NCBI GenBank assembly: GCA_001584585.1
Contig: LSYV01000005.1
Coordinates: 3,751,000-3,814,999, forward strand
Source: Gonium pectorale
Lineage: Eukaryota > Chlorophyta > Chlorophyceae > Chlamydomonadales > Volvocaceae
Direction: 5' to 3'
Length of the DNA stretch: 64,000 bases
Shown here piece after piece: positions 21,400 through 32,066 of this stretch. The position numbers were made by a program, and so were the translations under genes. Positions within the stretch are counted from its first letter, which is position 1; each line of letters starts with the position of its first letter. The notes beneath the pieces are model-generated. The model did no database searches, had not been told where the DNA came from, and was given only the letters and a program-made list of their open reading frames with translations.

Positions 21400-22644
21400 T
21401 CTGTATCTGTCAGGTGGGCCGGGCTCGGGCGGTCGGACGGATGGGCTGGGATGCCGCGAGGTGGGGCGGGCGTATCCATGCCGCCGGCAGAAACGTTAAC
21501 GCAGCGCTCCTATGCGGCGCCCCCTCAATTCGGCCGGGCCCCTCTTGAGCACACAGGATATGTATGGGCATGGTCCCTGTGGGGTGGGATGGGCCCAGGC
21601 TGGCTATCTTCAACGTTATTCGAAAAACACCCTTCTGGGGCGGTCCCATATGAAAAATGGGGACCGGAAGACGGTGTCAGGCCTGTTTACCGTCACACGG
21701 ACCCAAGACGTGCCTACCCGTGACTTGCTGGCTGGCGCCCTGCGCTATCGGGCGGCTAAGATCTAGCCTGCGGCGCTATGGATGGAAGTCGTGGAGTTTG
21801 GTGTGCGTGTTCGGTCGCGGCGAGAGAGAATCCGGAAATGAAAGCGGTAACGACCTTACATACTCTACCGCCAGTCGGCCTAGGCTAACGATGGGGGTCT
21901 ACGCATTGCTCATGGGCTACTGCCCAAGAGCAAGATGAGACAGCGCAAACATACGCTGGCTCAGCCTAAGTAGCCACAAGCGTACGACAATCTACAACCA
22001 CAAACGGTGATCAGCCAACAAGCACATACACACACGTACAAACCACACCTCATGGCATGCAAATGATGGATGACCGTAAAATGGACATGTGCACCAATCG
22101 GGTACGACAACGGGGTGCTCTAACGAAAAACCCAGCCCCTGAAACGGGCTCCGTCTATGGACCGGACGATAAATGCCCCCCCGGAGGGCGTCCCCGGACG
22201 AAAAATCTCGTCGTGTTTCAAGCTTTTCGAATGAATCGCCCGGATGGAAGATAGCCAGGCTGGATGGGCCGCAGCCGCTCGGGCGGTTGGACGGATGGGC
22301 TGGGATGCCGCGGAGCGGAGGGGTGCACAGGATTAGGATTGGTTTTGGGGCCGGTCAGGGTTTATCCTGGGGATTGGGGGACAGGGGCATATTTCTATCC
22401 TGGGATTGAGGGATTGGAGGATTGACGGATTGGACGGGGGCCGAACAGGATTGGAGATTGGGGTTCAGGTGGCGGCGTAGGATTGAGGATTGAGGATTGG
22501 GCCTACTTCTGGATTGTCCACTTTGGTCGGGATTGCCGGGGGGGATTACAGGTCACCACCGCCGGAGGGTGACAGATCCGCGGTAGGGGTCCGAGGCTAC
22601 CGGGCTGGAGATCTGTGGCTTACGTATCTTGGATGTGCGGATGG

Positions 22645-22910
22645 GGGTGGGCGGCGGTATCTCAGATGCGGGGCAGGGGGTGGACGGCGGTATCCCAGAT
22701 GCGGGGCAGGGGGTGGACGGCGGTATCCCAGATGCGGGGCAGAGGGTGGACGGCGGTATCCCAGATGCGGGACCGAGGGTGGACGGCGGTATCCCAGATG
22801 CGGGGCAGAGGGTGGGCGGCGGTATCCCAGATGCGGGGCAGAGGGTGGACGGCGGTATCCCAGATGCGGGGCAGAGGGTGGACGGCGGTATCCCAGATGC
22901 GGGGCAGAGG
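22645..22910 (+). repeat. 33-bp minisatellite, about eight copies
   Basis: The unit contains GGTGGACGGCGGTATCCCAG then ATGCGGGGCAGAG. Copies differ at one to three positions (for example CAGGG for CAGAG, GACCGAG in one copy, GGGCGG for GGACGG). Since 33 is a multiple of 3 and the unit has no stop in any plus-strand frame, all three frames stay open through the array. That explains the overlapping repetitive ORFs here without any need for a gene. Confidence 0.93.
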
Positions 22911-23449
22911 TGGTTACGACGTTACTGAGTATAGACTGTTAGCTTGGGTCGTACTAGTCGCCCAAGGGTGCTTCTAGACTCATAGGCTTCTGCTTCGTTC
23001 CCAAATGTAGTCAGGGTTGCTTGTGGTATATAGCTTACTCTGGTTCTGGCTATCAGTAACATGCGGCCCTTCGTCTCTCGTTGTTGGCTTTTCGCAAATA
23101 CAAAGCCTATTTGACCGTGTATCAAGCTGCAGCAGGCAGCAGGCATACTCCTCCGATTTAGGTCTGACCGGAGGGGTGCACCGCCGGGCCATGCATCGTC
23201 TGTAATGCGTTGCACTGCATTCAAGACTTTGACTGCCGTCAAGCCGCGGAGCTTATAAGATACACAACGGCCCTTGCAACGCGAGAGGCAACCTGCAGAG
23301 ACACGGATACTGGATGTCTTGTTTACTACAACGGAAAAAGACTTAACATGCCGAGCCTCTCACGCGAAAGTCGCCCCCCCCCCGACCGTACCCGCTCCGG
23401 CATACCACGGCATACCTAAGATGTCACGCGCGTACCTAGAGCTCGATTA

Positions 23450-23620
23450 CAGATACGATGTACGAGCCGGTTCACGTATCTGAGATATGCCGCGCCGGCG
23501 GCTGCACGTATCGTCACGTATCTTAGATGTGCCGGGCGGACGGCTTTGGGTATCTCAGATGCGCCGGGCGGACGGCCCCAGGTACCTCAGATGCGCCGGC
23601 GGGGACCCAGCCCGAGAGCT
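23450..23620 (+). repeat. Diverged relatives of the 33-bp minisatellite unit
   Basis: Several segments share GTATCTCAGATGCGCCGGGC followed by GGACGG with the minisatellite unit, in the same orientation, with spacings of about 20-50 bases. One more relative (ACGTATCTTGGATGTGCGG) precedes the array near 22623. Confidence 0.6.
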
Positions 23621-24602
23621 CGGATGCGTCGCCGAGCCCCCAGCAGAGACCAGAGATCTCTAAAAACCAGATGTCCAGCCCGGTAGCCTTTCCAGATCCG
23701 CTGTCCCAGACCCGTCCGTCATACCCTCCTGCCATATCCTGGGGCATCTGGGGCATCTGCTGCGGCAGGTTGCCTTGGCCTCTACCTGTATTACGATATT
23801 ACCGCAGATTCTGCATGCCCCCGCGGACCGGGACTTCTGCGGTGTGGCCGCCAGTCCAGCTATCCGCCATAATCGGCAGCGGCTGTCGGCCCAAATTTCA
23901 GCTTCGGCCCCGGTGCCTGGCAGGTAGGACATCTGGTCCGTACTGATGTGAACGCCCGGCATAGTAGTAGGGTTACGGGTTGGTCAAGGCAGCCGGTGTG
24001 AGCGTCAGCGCTGGGACCGCTCCGTACGCTCCGAACTAACGAGGATGGACATTGTAAGATTTTCATCCTTGTGCAGTGTCGCACCGCCGGTCTCCTTGCG
24101 CCCATCGTATCTGTCCGCTGTGACTACAGGTCACACATTCGTTAGAGCCAGGTGGGGGGGGGGCTTGCCGCCATGCGCATGGCCATGCGCATGTCCGCAG
24201 TGGCAGAGTGCTAGGTCAGGAGAGCGCCGTGCCGTCCCTGCCTTTGCCCAGAAGTTCAACATGCCTTTGACACAAACGAGGAGGGCGAAGGGGGCCACGG
24301 CGGCTCTTATGCCCCATGACGTTCAACATTACGGTCGAGACCGTGCGGCGCCACGCATCCGCCTTAGGCCGCGTACTGCGACCAGCTGCAAAGTGAACTG
24401 TGTGGTCTTGACTAAAGATCCTCCGGCCCCCTTGCCGGGGAGTGGACAGTGGAGTGGCTGGCTTCAGGGCCGTACGTGCACTGTACGGCAGTGTGCAATT
24501 GCAATGTGTCCATTATGGTAGCCGTTCACATTCTTTCCGCGCTTCCTCCCTTCGCTCACGGTGCACCTCCTGACAAGCACCTCCTCGTTGACTTGTTGAC
24601 CG

Positions 24603-27600
24603 ATGTCGTCGCTTGCCATACATGGGCACCCTATCGTTGGAGGCTTGACCTCAACTTCTGGTACGCGGCCTGTTGTTCCTCGCGCCGCACCAGCGCGTGT
24701 TGCGGCCGCGAGGCCACTGGACGCGCTGCGCACTCCTTCTGGCTCGCCCAATAAGCAACAGCAGCGGGCCTCATCGCTTGTAACTATGGCGACGGCGGGG
24801 CCCAGCAGTGAAAAGCAGACAGTGGAAGTTGGCATCGCGGAGTTGCGGACTCTGTGCACCAAAGCACTGAAGACGCTTGGGTACAAGCAGGAAGAAATCG
24901 ACATCCTCAACGACGTGAGTCGCAGTGCCAATTGGGCCGGGGCCGAGGTCGAGCACGGGAGCAGCGCCGGCACGAGAGCCCTCGTTGCCCCCCACGTTCG
25001 CAGGTCCTGTTCTACGCCCAGTTGCGCGATAACAACCAGGGTATCATCAAAATCACGTCTGGTGGCCTCAACAAATCCCCGTCGGCCCGCCCGCCCGTCA
25101 TTGAGAAGGAGACCCGCCTGTCGGCACTCATCAATGGCAACAACAGCGCCGGCATGCTGGTCCTCCACAAGGCCACCCAGATGGCCATAGAACGTGCCAA
25201 GTCCCAGGGATTTGGTATCGTGGGCACCAACCACACGCCCAGCAGCACGGGTGCCCTAGGGTAAGTGGCAGTTGATGCCCAGGGGAAACTCCATGCCAAC
25301 CACCCAGCCAGTCCACTAGCCGGCCCAGGTAACGGGTTTGCCGTCTGCAGCCCTCTGCACGCCCTTTGGGTAATCATGCCCGCAGTTGAGTGGCCATCAC
25401 GCCTGCCACTTGCAGCGTTGCGCAACCTTCTTCAGGTGCCGCAAACCAACTCCTATGACCCATTTCCTAAACATCCCGCACTCATTCTCCGTTGATCTCC
25501 AACGTACAATTTTCCAGCTACTACGTGGACCTGATCTCTCGCGAGGGCCTCATCGGCATCGTGCTGGCGCAGTCGCCCGAATTTGTGGCGCCCCACGGGG
25601 CCAAGCAGCCCATCTTCGGGACCAACCCCATCGGGATCTCCATCCCCGCCCAGGTGCGCAGCTGAAGTCACTGTCCGCAACATGTCGAGAGTGGTTCATG
25701 CCACCGATGCGCGTGGTGTGCCTGAGGGACTGCCCTTGCCCGCCCCATCGGCTCGCCTTTCGCGTGGGTATCGAGTACCACGCAAAGCCCCCGGGCCTGG
25801 GTCCCGGTGACAACGTCTTCCGCAGGAGGGTGCCGTGACCATGGACATGGCCACCTCTGCGTACGCGTGGTTCGGCCTGCTGGAGGCCAAGGCGGCCGGG
25901 CGGCCCATCCCGGGCGACGTGGCCATGAACGCGGCGGGGCAGGCCACCACCGACCCCAACGAGGTGCTCCAAGGAGGGGCCATCCGCGTCTTCGACCGCT
26001 CCTACAAGGTGCGGAGTGGGCCGTGGCCTGGGGACCCGCCCTGATTGAGCTGCTTCATGGGGGAAGGGCGCATCGTTAAGAAACGCGCGTCCTCTCAAGC
26101 CCAGTATGGCATATGTTAACCGCCTTGGATGCGCTATCCCAGGATAGGGGACGCCATTGCACAGAACCGCCACAACCGCTATTCCCTTGGATTCTTCACG
26201 GGGCAGGGACGCGCGGGACGAGTCGTGTGAGGGTCCGCCCGCCAGTGTAGCTCACTCTGGGTGGGGAACGGAAGAAAGGTGGAGCATCATGTATAGCACG
26301 CAACCTGATGACACCACGTAATGGAACCGCTTCCCCCACTACCTTCTGCTACTCGGTCCCCGGGTCCCTAGGGCAGCAACCTGGCGCTGATGGTTGAGCT
26401 GCTGGCCGGTCCCCTGGTGGGCGCCGCGGTCGCCGACAAGCTGGCGGAGCGCAATTGGGGCAACCTGGTACTGGCGCTGGACCCGGGGCTGCTGGGCGAG
26501 CCGGAGGCGCTCAAGCAGCGGGTGCAGGTGGGGGCCGCTCTGGAGGAGATAGGGGGTTCAAGGGGTGAAAGACGCATATTTCTTGAGGAGCCGCCGGAGA
26601 ATTTTCCCGTGAGGGCAGAATCTGGAAAACAGGAGATGGATGGTGTCAAGCTACGAGGGGGGGGGGCGATGGGGGCGCGACCGGACGCCACATGCGGGTC
26701 TTGGTAGGCGGTGGCGCACAGGCCGGGGGCTGCGGGCGAGGGGCACAGGACACCCGGTCCTCGCGGCTGAGTGAGGGCAGAGTGGGGTGGGCCAAGTATG
26801 AGGGGGGCGTTGTGAGGGTGACGGAGTGCTTCCGTGTGCGTGGAACCTGGGCGAGGCAAACTGGCCGTCGCCACAGCGCCTTCGGCTAGCCTGGGAGGCT
26901 GGACAAGGCCAAAAGCGACCACCGTTGTCCCCGAAACGGGTTGGTTGCATTTGCGTTGCGCCGACCCGCTTATTATGTCTCTTGCCTGCCTGCCTCGGCC
27001 CATCCCAGGTGGTTTTGGACCGTGTCCGCGGCGCTGAGCGGCTGCCCGGGGTTGAGGAGATCCTGCTGCCCGGGGAGCGGGGCAACCGGAAAGCCAACTC
27101 ACGCCTGGCCGCAGGTGGGTCGCTGGGTCAGCTTGGGGCTTGGCGTGCGCTACAACGTTAACTTGGGTTGACGACAGAGCCGCCAGGTTGCAGAGGTGGG
27201 AGTCAAGGATGGTATTGCTGCGGAGCGGCTGCCAGGCTGCTGATTGCGCGGGTGGCTTGGGAACCGGCGAGCCCAGCGTCCCGCTCATGCTGTACCGCGG
27301 CAACTTCGTCTATGGGTGGCGTCCCGAGTCCAAAACGGGGCCTACACCTCGTCATACGGTGCTGTCGCACCCAGGGAGCGCAGTCTCTCCATGGCCGTAG
27401 TAAAGAGGCGCGGACCATGAACCACTGCGTTCGTGTGCAGGTGTGATGCCGCTGGAGGTGAACCTGCTCACGCAGCTGCGCGCCATGGCGGCGCAGTACG
27501 ACGCGGCCGGTTCGCCGCCCGCCTCGCCCGCCAAGCTCGCAGTGGCCACGCGGCTGGTGCACCCCAAGACCAAGGTACGCCTGGAATCCGGGACGGATCG

Positions 27601-30554
27601 GACTGAGCCGGCGCCGGGGCCGGCAGCTTCAGGCTTAGTCCAGCAGTCTGTGGCTCGTCGTTATAGGGCGTTCTGCCGCTATTGATGAAGCGGGCCTGCA
27701 GCGCGTGGCCGCGACTGGGGCAGCCCTGTATTGTGTCCCACCCGCCCGCGGCCCGATTCTAGCCCAGCTTGGGCCCAACAAGCTATGGCCCATGGCGCCA
27801 TGGGCTGTACCGGTAATGGTGACGCTGACGCAGCTCCCGCTCGTAACGCCCGCTGGGCCCCTGCCTTGCGCTCTCGCGGCGCCGCCCCCAGGTGGTGGAC
27901 CCCTACGGCGGCTCCATGCCGCCGCTGTGGCAGACCGCCACCTTCGCGCAGCCCAGCGCGACCACCTTCGGCGAGTACGACTACACGCGCAGGTGCGGCC
28001 TCGCACGCGGCGGCGCACGTTCGCGGCACACCTTCGACCTGCTGTGTGGGCGTGCACACCGTTTGTTGCAGACCTGCAAGCAGAACGTCACTCGGGGCTG
28101 GTGCTCGCCGTATGCTTACTGTGTGTCCTTATTGAACATGCCGCAGCGGCAACCCCACGCGCACAATGCTGGAGGAGCAGTTTGCGGCACTGGAGGGCGG
28201 CGATCGCGCCTTCGCCTTTACCAGTGGTATGGCGGCGCTGGCGGCGGTGGCTAAGCTGGTGGCCACGGGCGAGCACATTGTGGCGGGAGAGGACATCTAC
28301 GGGGGGACCAGCAGGCTGCTGTCGCAGGTAGTGCCGTCGGCAGGCGTCAGCGTCACCAACGTCGACATGACGAACTTGGAGTGAGTGCGGCTGGGGCAAG
28401 TGGGAAGAATGGGGTGGGGGTTCGGCAGCTCCGGCGGCTGTTTCCTGGGCGCCTGGCATGAGGGTGAGCTTTCAGTCCAGTCCAGGCAAGCCATCAATGC
28501 AGGAAAGCTAGGATGGGTACTTCCCAGTGGTACGCGAGAAGGAAATAGACGACCCGTGGACCTTAGGTGAATGTGCCGTAGATGCAATGCCGCAACTGCC
28601 CGTAACTTGAAGCTTCATCCCCACGCGCTCACGTCCCTCACTGTGGCCCCTCTTTGACTTGATTCATGCTCCAGGGCCGTCCGCGCCGCCATCCAGCCGG
28701 GCCGCACCAAGCTGGTGATTGTCGAGTCGCCCACCAACCCGCGCATGCAGGTGAGGGTGGGAGTGTCGCCGCTTAGTTACTTGGGCAAGGAGATTACCAC
28801 GGAAGGGCTGTGGGGGGGCCCAGGCGGTTACAGGGCGCAAGCGCCCGGGCCGTCGTCCGTGCTTCGGTTGCATACTGCTCCACTCCATACTGCCGATGTC
28901 GGTGGAAGTGGCCAAAATCGGGCGTGTAGCATCGAATGGCCGCCGCGCCCCACGCCCTGCTTCGTTGTGGCCGCCTGTCTTGCATGGAACTTCCTCGTGC
29001 ACTCTATGGCTGAGCCTTGTCCTCCTGCGTCCCCTCCCCTCCTCAACCACGCCGCTGGCACTCAGCTCGTGCTTTCTTCATTCCCTTCCCCTGCAACTAC
29101 CCCCCGCACCCGCCCCCCCCCCTAACCAGGTGTGCGACATTGCGGCCATCGCCTCCATGGCCCGTGCCGCGGGCGCCATCACGTGCGTGGACAACTCAAT
29201 CATGGCGCCCGTCTTCCAGCGCCCGCTGGACCTGGGGGCCGACATCTGCATGACGTCCGGCACTAAGTTCGTGGGTGGCCACGGTGACGTGACGCTGGGG
29301 CTGCTGACGGTCAAGGGCGAGGAGCTGGCCAAGCGGGTCTACTTCCTGCAGGTCTGGGGACTGCGGGTTTGTGGGGGCGGGGATTGGAAGGGATTGAGCG
29401 CGGGGGAGAGAAGCGACGAAGGAGGCGGGATAACCGCTGAAGAGATTTCCCGTCTCCTGTGGGTCTGGTGCTGCGGCAAGGTGGTTCGTGGCCCCTTCTG
29501 ATCTCCGCCCTTTCCCTCCCGTGCCACGGCCCCGGTCCCCCAGAATGCCGAGGGCGCCGGCCTGGCCCCCTTCGACTGCTGGCTGGCGCTGCGCGGCCTC
29601 AAGACCATGGCCCTGCGCATGGAGCGCTCGGCGGAGAATGCTGCCAAGCTGGCGACCTTCCTGTCGGGCCACCCCCTGGTGAAGAAGGTTAACTACCCAG
29701 GCCTGCCCAGCGACCCCGGTTACGCGCTGCACCGGCGCCAGGCCACCAGCGGCGGCTCGCTGCTCAGCTTCGAGACGGGCAGTGTGGAAGCCAGCAAGGT
29801 CAGCAGCGGGGGCGCGGATGTTGCGCAGAAAGCGTAACAGTGGCGCGGGAAAGGGGCGTGGGCGGCGCGGAGGGATGACGCGTGACCTGCGCGCGACCAC
29901 GTACCCCGCCCTTCGCGTATCTTGCCATCGCGCAGGGGCCCAAACTTTCTTGAAGGCACCATTGCCATTGCGGCCGCTACTTTGCACCCGCCCGGCCTTT
30001 GTGACAACGCCTTCCAACCCAATGATCCCCCACCCACTACCCACCCGCGCCGATAGATTATCGTCGAGGCCACCCAGCTGTACAAGGTGACCGTCTCGTT
30101 CGGCAACGTCAACTCGCTCATCAGCCTGCCCTGCTACATGAGCCATGCCTCCATCCCCGCCGACGTGCGCGCCGCGCGGGGCCTGCCCGACGACCTGGTG
30201 CGCATCTCCACCGGCATCGAGGACGCGAACGACCTCATCGCCGACCTGGGCCAGGCCCTGTCGCTCGCCATGGAGAAGACTGGTTTCAACAAGGCTCAGC
30301 AGCAGCCCGCCTCCTCGCACGCCGGCAACGGGAGCGGCGCGGGCGGCAGCACAACGTACAGCTTCGGAACGGGGAGCAACGGCAACGGTAACGGTCACGC
30401 GTCGACCGCGAAAGCGAACGGGAGCGGGGTGGGGCCCGGTTCGGCAAGTGAGCGGGAGCTGCAGCTTCTGGAGCGGATCCGCAGTCTGGAGAAGCAGCTG
30501 CAGGGGAGAGGGCAGGAACAAGGCGTGCAGGCGGGCCACGCGCACAGCCTCTGA
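24603..30554 (+). CDS. Ldh_2-family dehydrogenase fused to cystathionine beta-lyase, plastid-type
   Basis: Thirteen exons join in frame to 889 residues: 24603-24914, 25004-25260, 25518-25653, 25826-26008, 26372-26527, 27009-27114, 27441-27574, 27892-27992, 28147-28380, 28675-28750, 29130-29351, 29544-29798, 30057-30554. Residues 1-60 look like a transit peptide. About 75-400 form a malate/L-lactate dehydrogenase (Ldh_2) domain: LINGNNSAGMLVL, GIVGTNH, FGTNPIGISIP, DMATSAYAWFG, SNLALMVELLAG. Exon 7 completes it (GVMPLEVNLLTQLRAMA) and continues without a stop into LVHPKTK and the lyase domain (about 425-800): DPYGGSMPPLWQTATF, YDYTRSGNPTR, VDNSIMAP, SGTKFVGGHGDV with the PLP lysine near residue 611, and LPCYMSHASIPA, VRISTGIEDANDLI. 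Cystathionine beta-lyase cleaves cystathionine to homocysteine, pyruvate and ammonia in methionine synthesis. A Gly/Asn/Ser tail ends in a short coiled coil. Two separate genes remain possible. Confidence 0.85.
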
Positions 30555-31083
30555 TTAAGGGTATAGCGGCGCGTGGCCGCAACCGTGGACAGCTGCCGCA
30601 GGAATATCGCAGTGTAGGGTAGTCAGGACTGTCACGGGCGACCCTCGGAGAGAGGGAGTTTTGGTGAGTCGAGGACCGGGTGGCGAGGCTAAAAGTCTGA
30701 GGGCGCGTGAGCATACTGCAGCAGCTGGCATGCAGCGTTGCCAGAGTCATCTGGTGGTTTTGTTGCCGTTTCCGGACCGTTGAACACCCATCCCATGCGA
30801 GCGCGGCATCTAGATATGCGCTGGATGATGACAGGACGCATTTACATACAGGAGTTTGTAGGACTACAAGGTAGCCGACAGGGTGGATGACTCTACAAGT
30901 ATAATAGGCAAGGGCTTACGGCGGGCAGGAGGCCACCAATGTCACAATTTCTGGCGGTGTGGTCTGCATGCTCGTCTCTTGCGCACTGGACATGGGCGAT
31001 GGGACCCTACTTGCCATAGCGTGCGCGGGGGGCGTCTTGCTGATGCTGGGTGCGTATGTGTGGATTGTGAGGTCAAGAGGTCA

Positions 31084-31088
31084 TGTAA
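31084..31088 (+). terminator. TGTAA polyadenylation signal for the fusion gene
   Basis: TGTAA 530 bases after the TGA at 30552-30554. No TGTAA serving an upstream dehydrogenase-only transcript was seen between 27243 and 27441. Confidence 0.55.
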
Positions 31089-32066
31089 TTTGGCGGGCCG
31101 AATGTGGGTGACTATGCGCCGCCATGGCGCCGCACTCAACAGCACGATGCCCACCAGGCCGCGGGGAGGCGCAAGCCGTGCATGGTTGCCTGTTTGTGGG
31201 GCGAGCGATATGGGCAGTTGGCGGCATTTGGACGGCTTGTTGGTAAACTCACACTCCCTCTTAATCACGAAAACACAGCTGAGCCTGCGGTGTCTCAACC
31301 ATGCAAGAATGTGCGATATCTCAGAACACGCGTAAATGGTGCACAGGAGTGTAGCTTGGAAATGGTGCTTTTGTGTGAGGCCCTATGCTCGCATCCACAA
31401 GCGCAAGCGTGAATAAGCCTAGAGACCTCGAGCCTACCCTACGGGCTTGGCAGGTACAACCCTATGCAAACCCTAGGAAACGGAAACAAACGCGCTCATC
31501 AGGGAGGGAGGGGAAACCCGCGAGTAGTAACGTGCGCCTTTGGCACGCCTGCTCTGTCAGCTCTGTTCTGTCGGGCCGGCCTACAGTCAGCACTGCAAAA
31601 CTCATAGCCGACGGATTACCAGGGCCGGCTCCTCAATTGCAACCGGTCCAGGCACTGGACATGGTGATTGCACTCGAGTCGGAGGCGCGGCAATGCACGG
31701 CCAGTTACTTCCCACGCACACCAGCTGGAGGGGCCTGAGGAGCCAACCCTAAGCGCTTTGACCGTACGCTTTGCAGTGTGGTGGAGGCAGACCCAACCCG
31801 CCTCGCAGCTCGTCCCGGAAGACGGCGTGCATGGATCCTGTGATATCATACGACGCGGAGCAGGGTGACTAGGTAGGGCACATACCACCTTCAGGCGCCA
31901 TGACTAATGCAGCCCGCAGTACTGTACGGTTCGCACAGCCAAGTAACAGCAGTATGATGAGTGCGTCTTCGAACTGCAAATAATTACCTCAGAAGCCAGT
32001 CTGCTTCTACATCATAAGGACTGAAGGCTCGACGCCTTCTTGTGTGTGGCGGTTACTACTTGTGAC
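31089..32066. promoter_or_regulatory. Intergenic region and promoter of the F-box/LRR-like gene
   Basis: About 980 bases with no supported gene. It lies between the poly(A) site of the fusion gene and the next start codon. The last 150 bases are relatively A/T-rich (AATAATTACC near 31979), as expected around a transcription start. Confidence 0.4.

Larger units (their letters stand above)
21400..24602. other. Gene-poor repeat island
   Basis: No frame here has convincing coding features. A GGACGGATGGGCTGGGATGC block occurs near 21432 and again near 22288. The stretch 22320-22500 is built from degenerate GGATTG words. The 33-bp minisatellite follows, and single diverged relatives of its unit lie near 23450-23610. 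The final 600 bases should include the promoter of the fusion gene. Confidence 0.5.

Noticed and set aside
21451..21723. 90-residue plus-strand ORF in the repeat island
   Set aside because: Mixed third-position bases, overlapping alternative frames of similar quality, and no domain.
22645..22910. CRISPR array
   Set aside because: Repeats are directly adjacent with no unique spacers, and the sequence is eukaryotic.
22490..22977. Three overlapping repeat-protein ORFs
   Set aside because: They arise from a stop-free 33-bp minisatellite read in three frames.
27194..27243. Exon ending the dehydrogenase as a separate gene (EVGVKDGIAAERLPGC then TGA)
   Set aside because: It is phase-compatible with exon 6, but its sequence does not look like the Ldh_2 C-terminus, whereas the exon at 27441 does. 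It also leaves no room for a promoter and transit peptide for the lyase. Kept as the main alternative.
29196..30545. 449-residue minus-strand ORF over the lyase
   Set aside because: It spans several well-supported exons and introns of the plus-strand gene; composition is that of a shadow.
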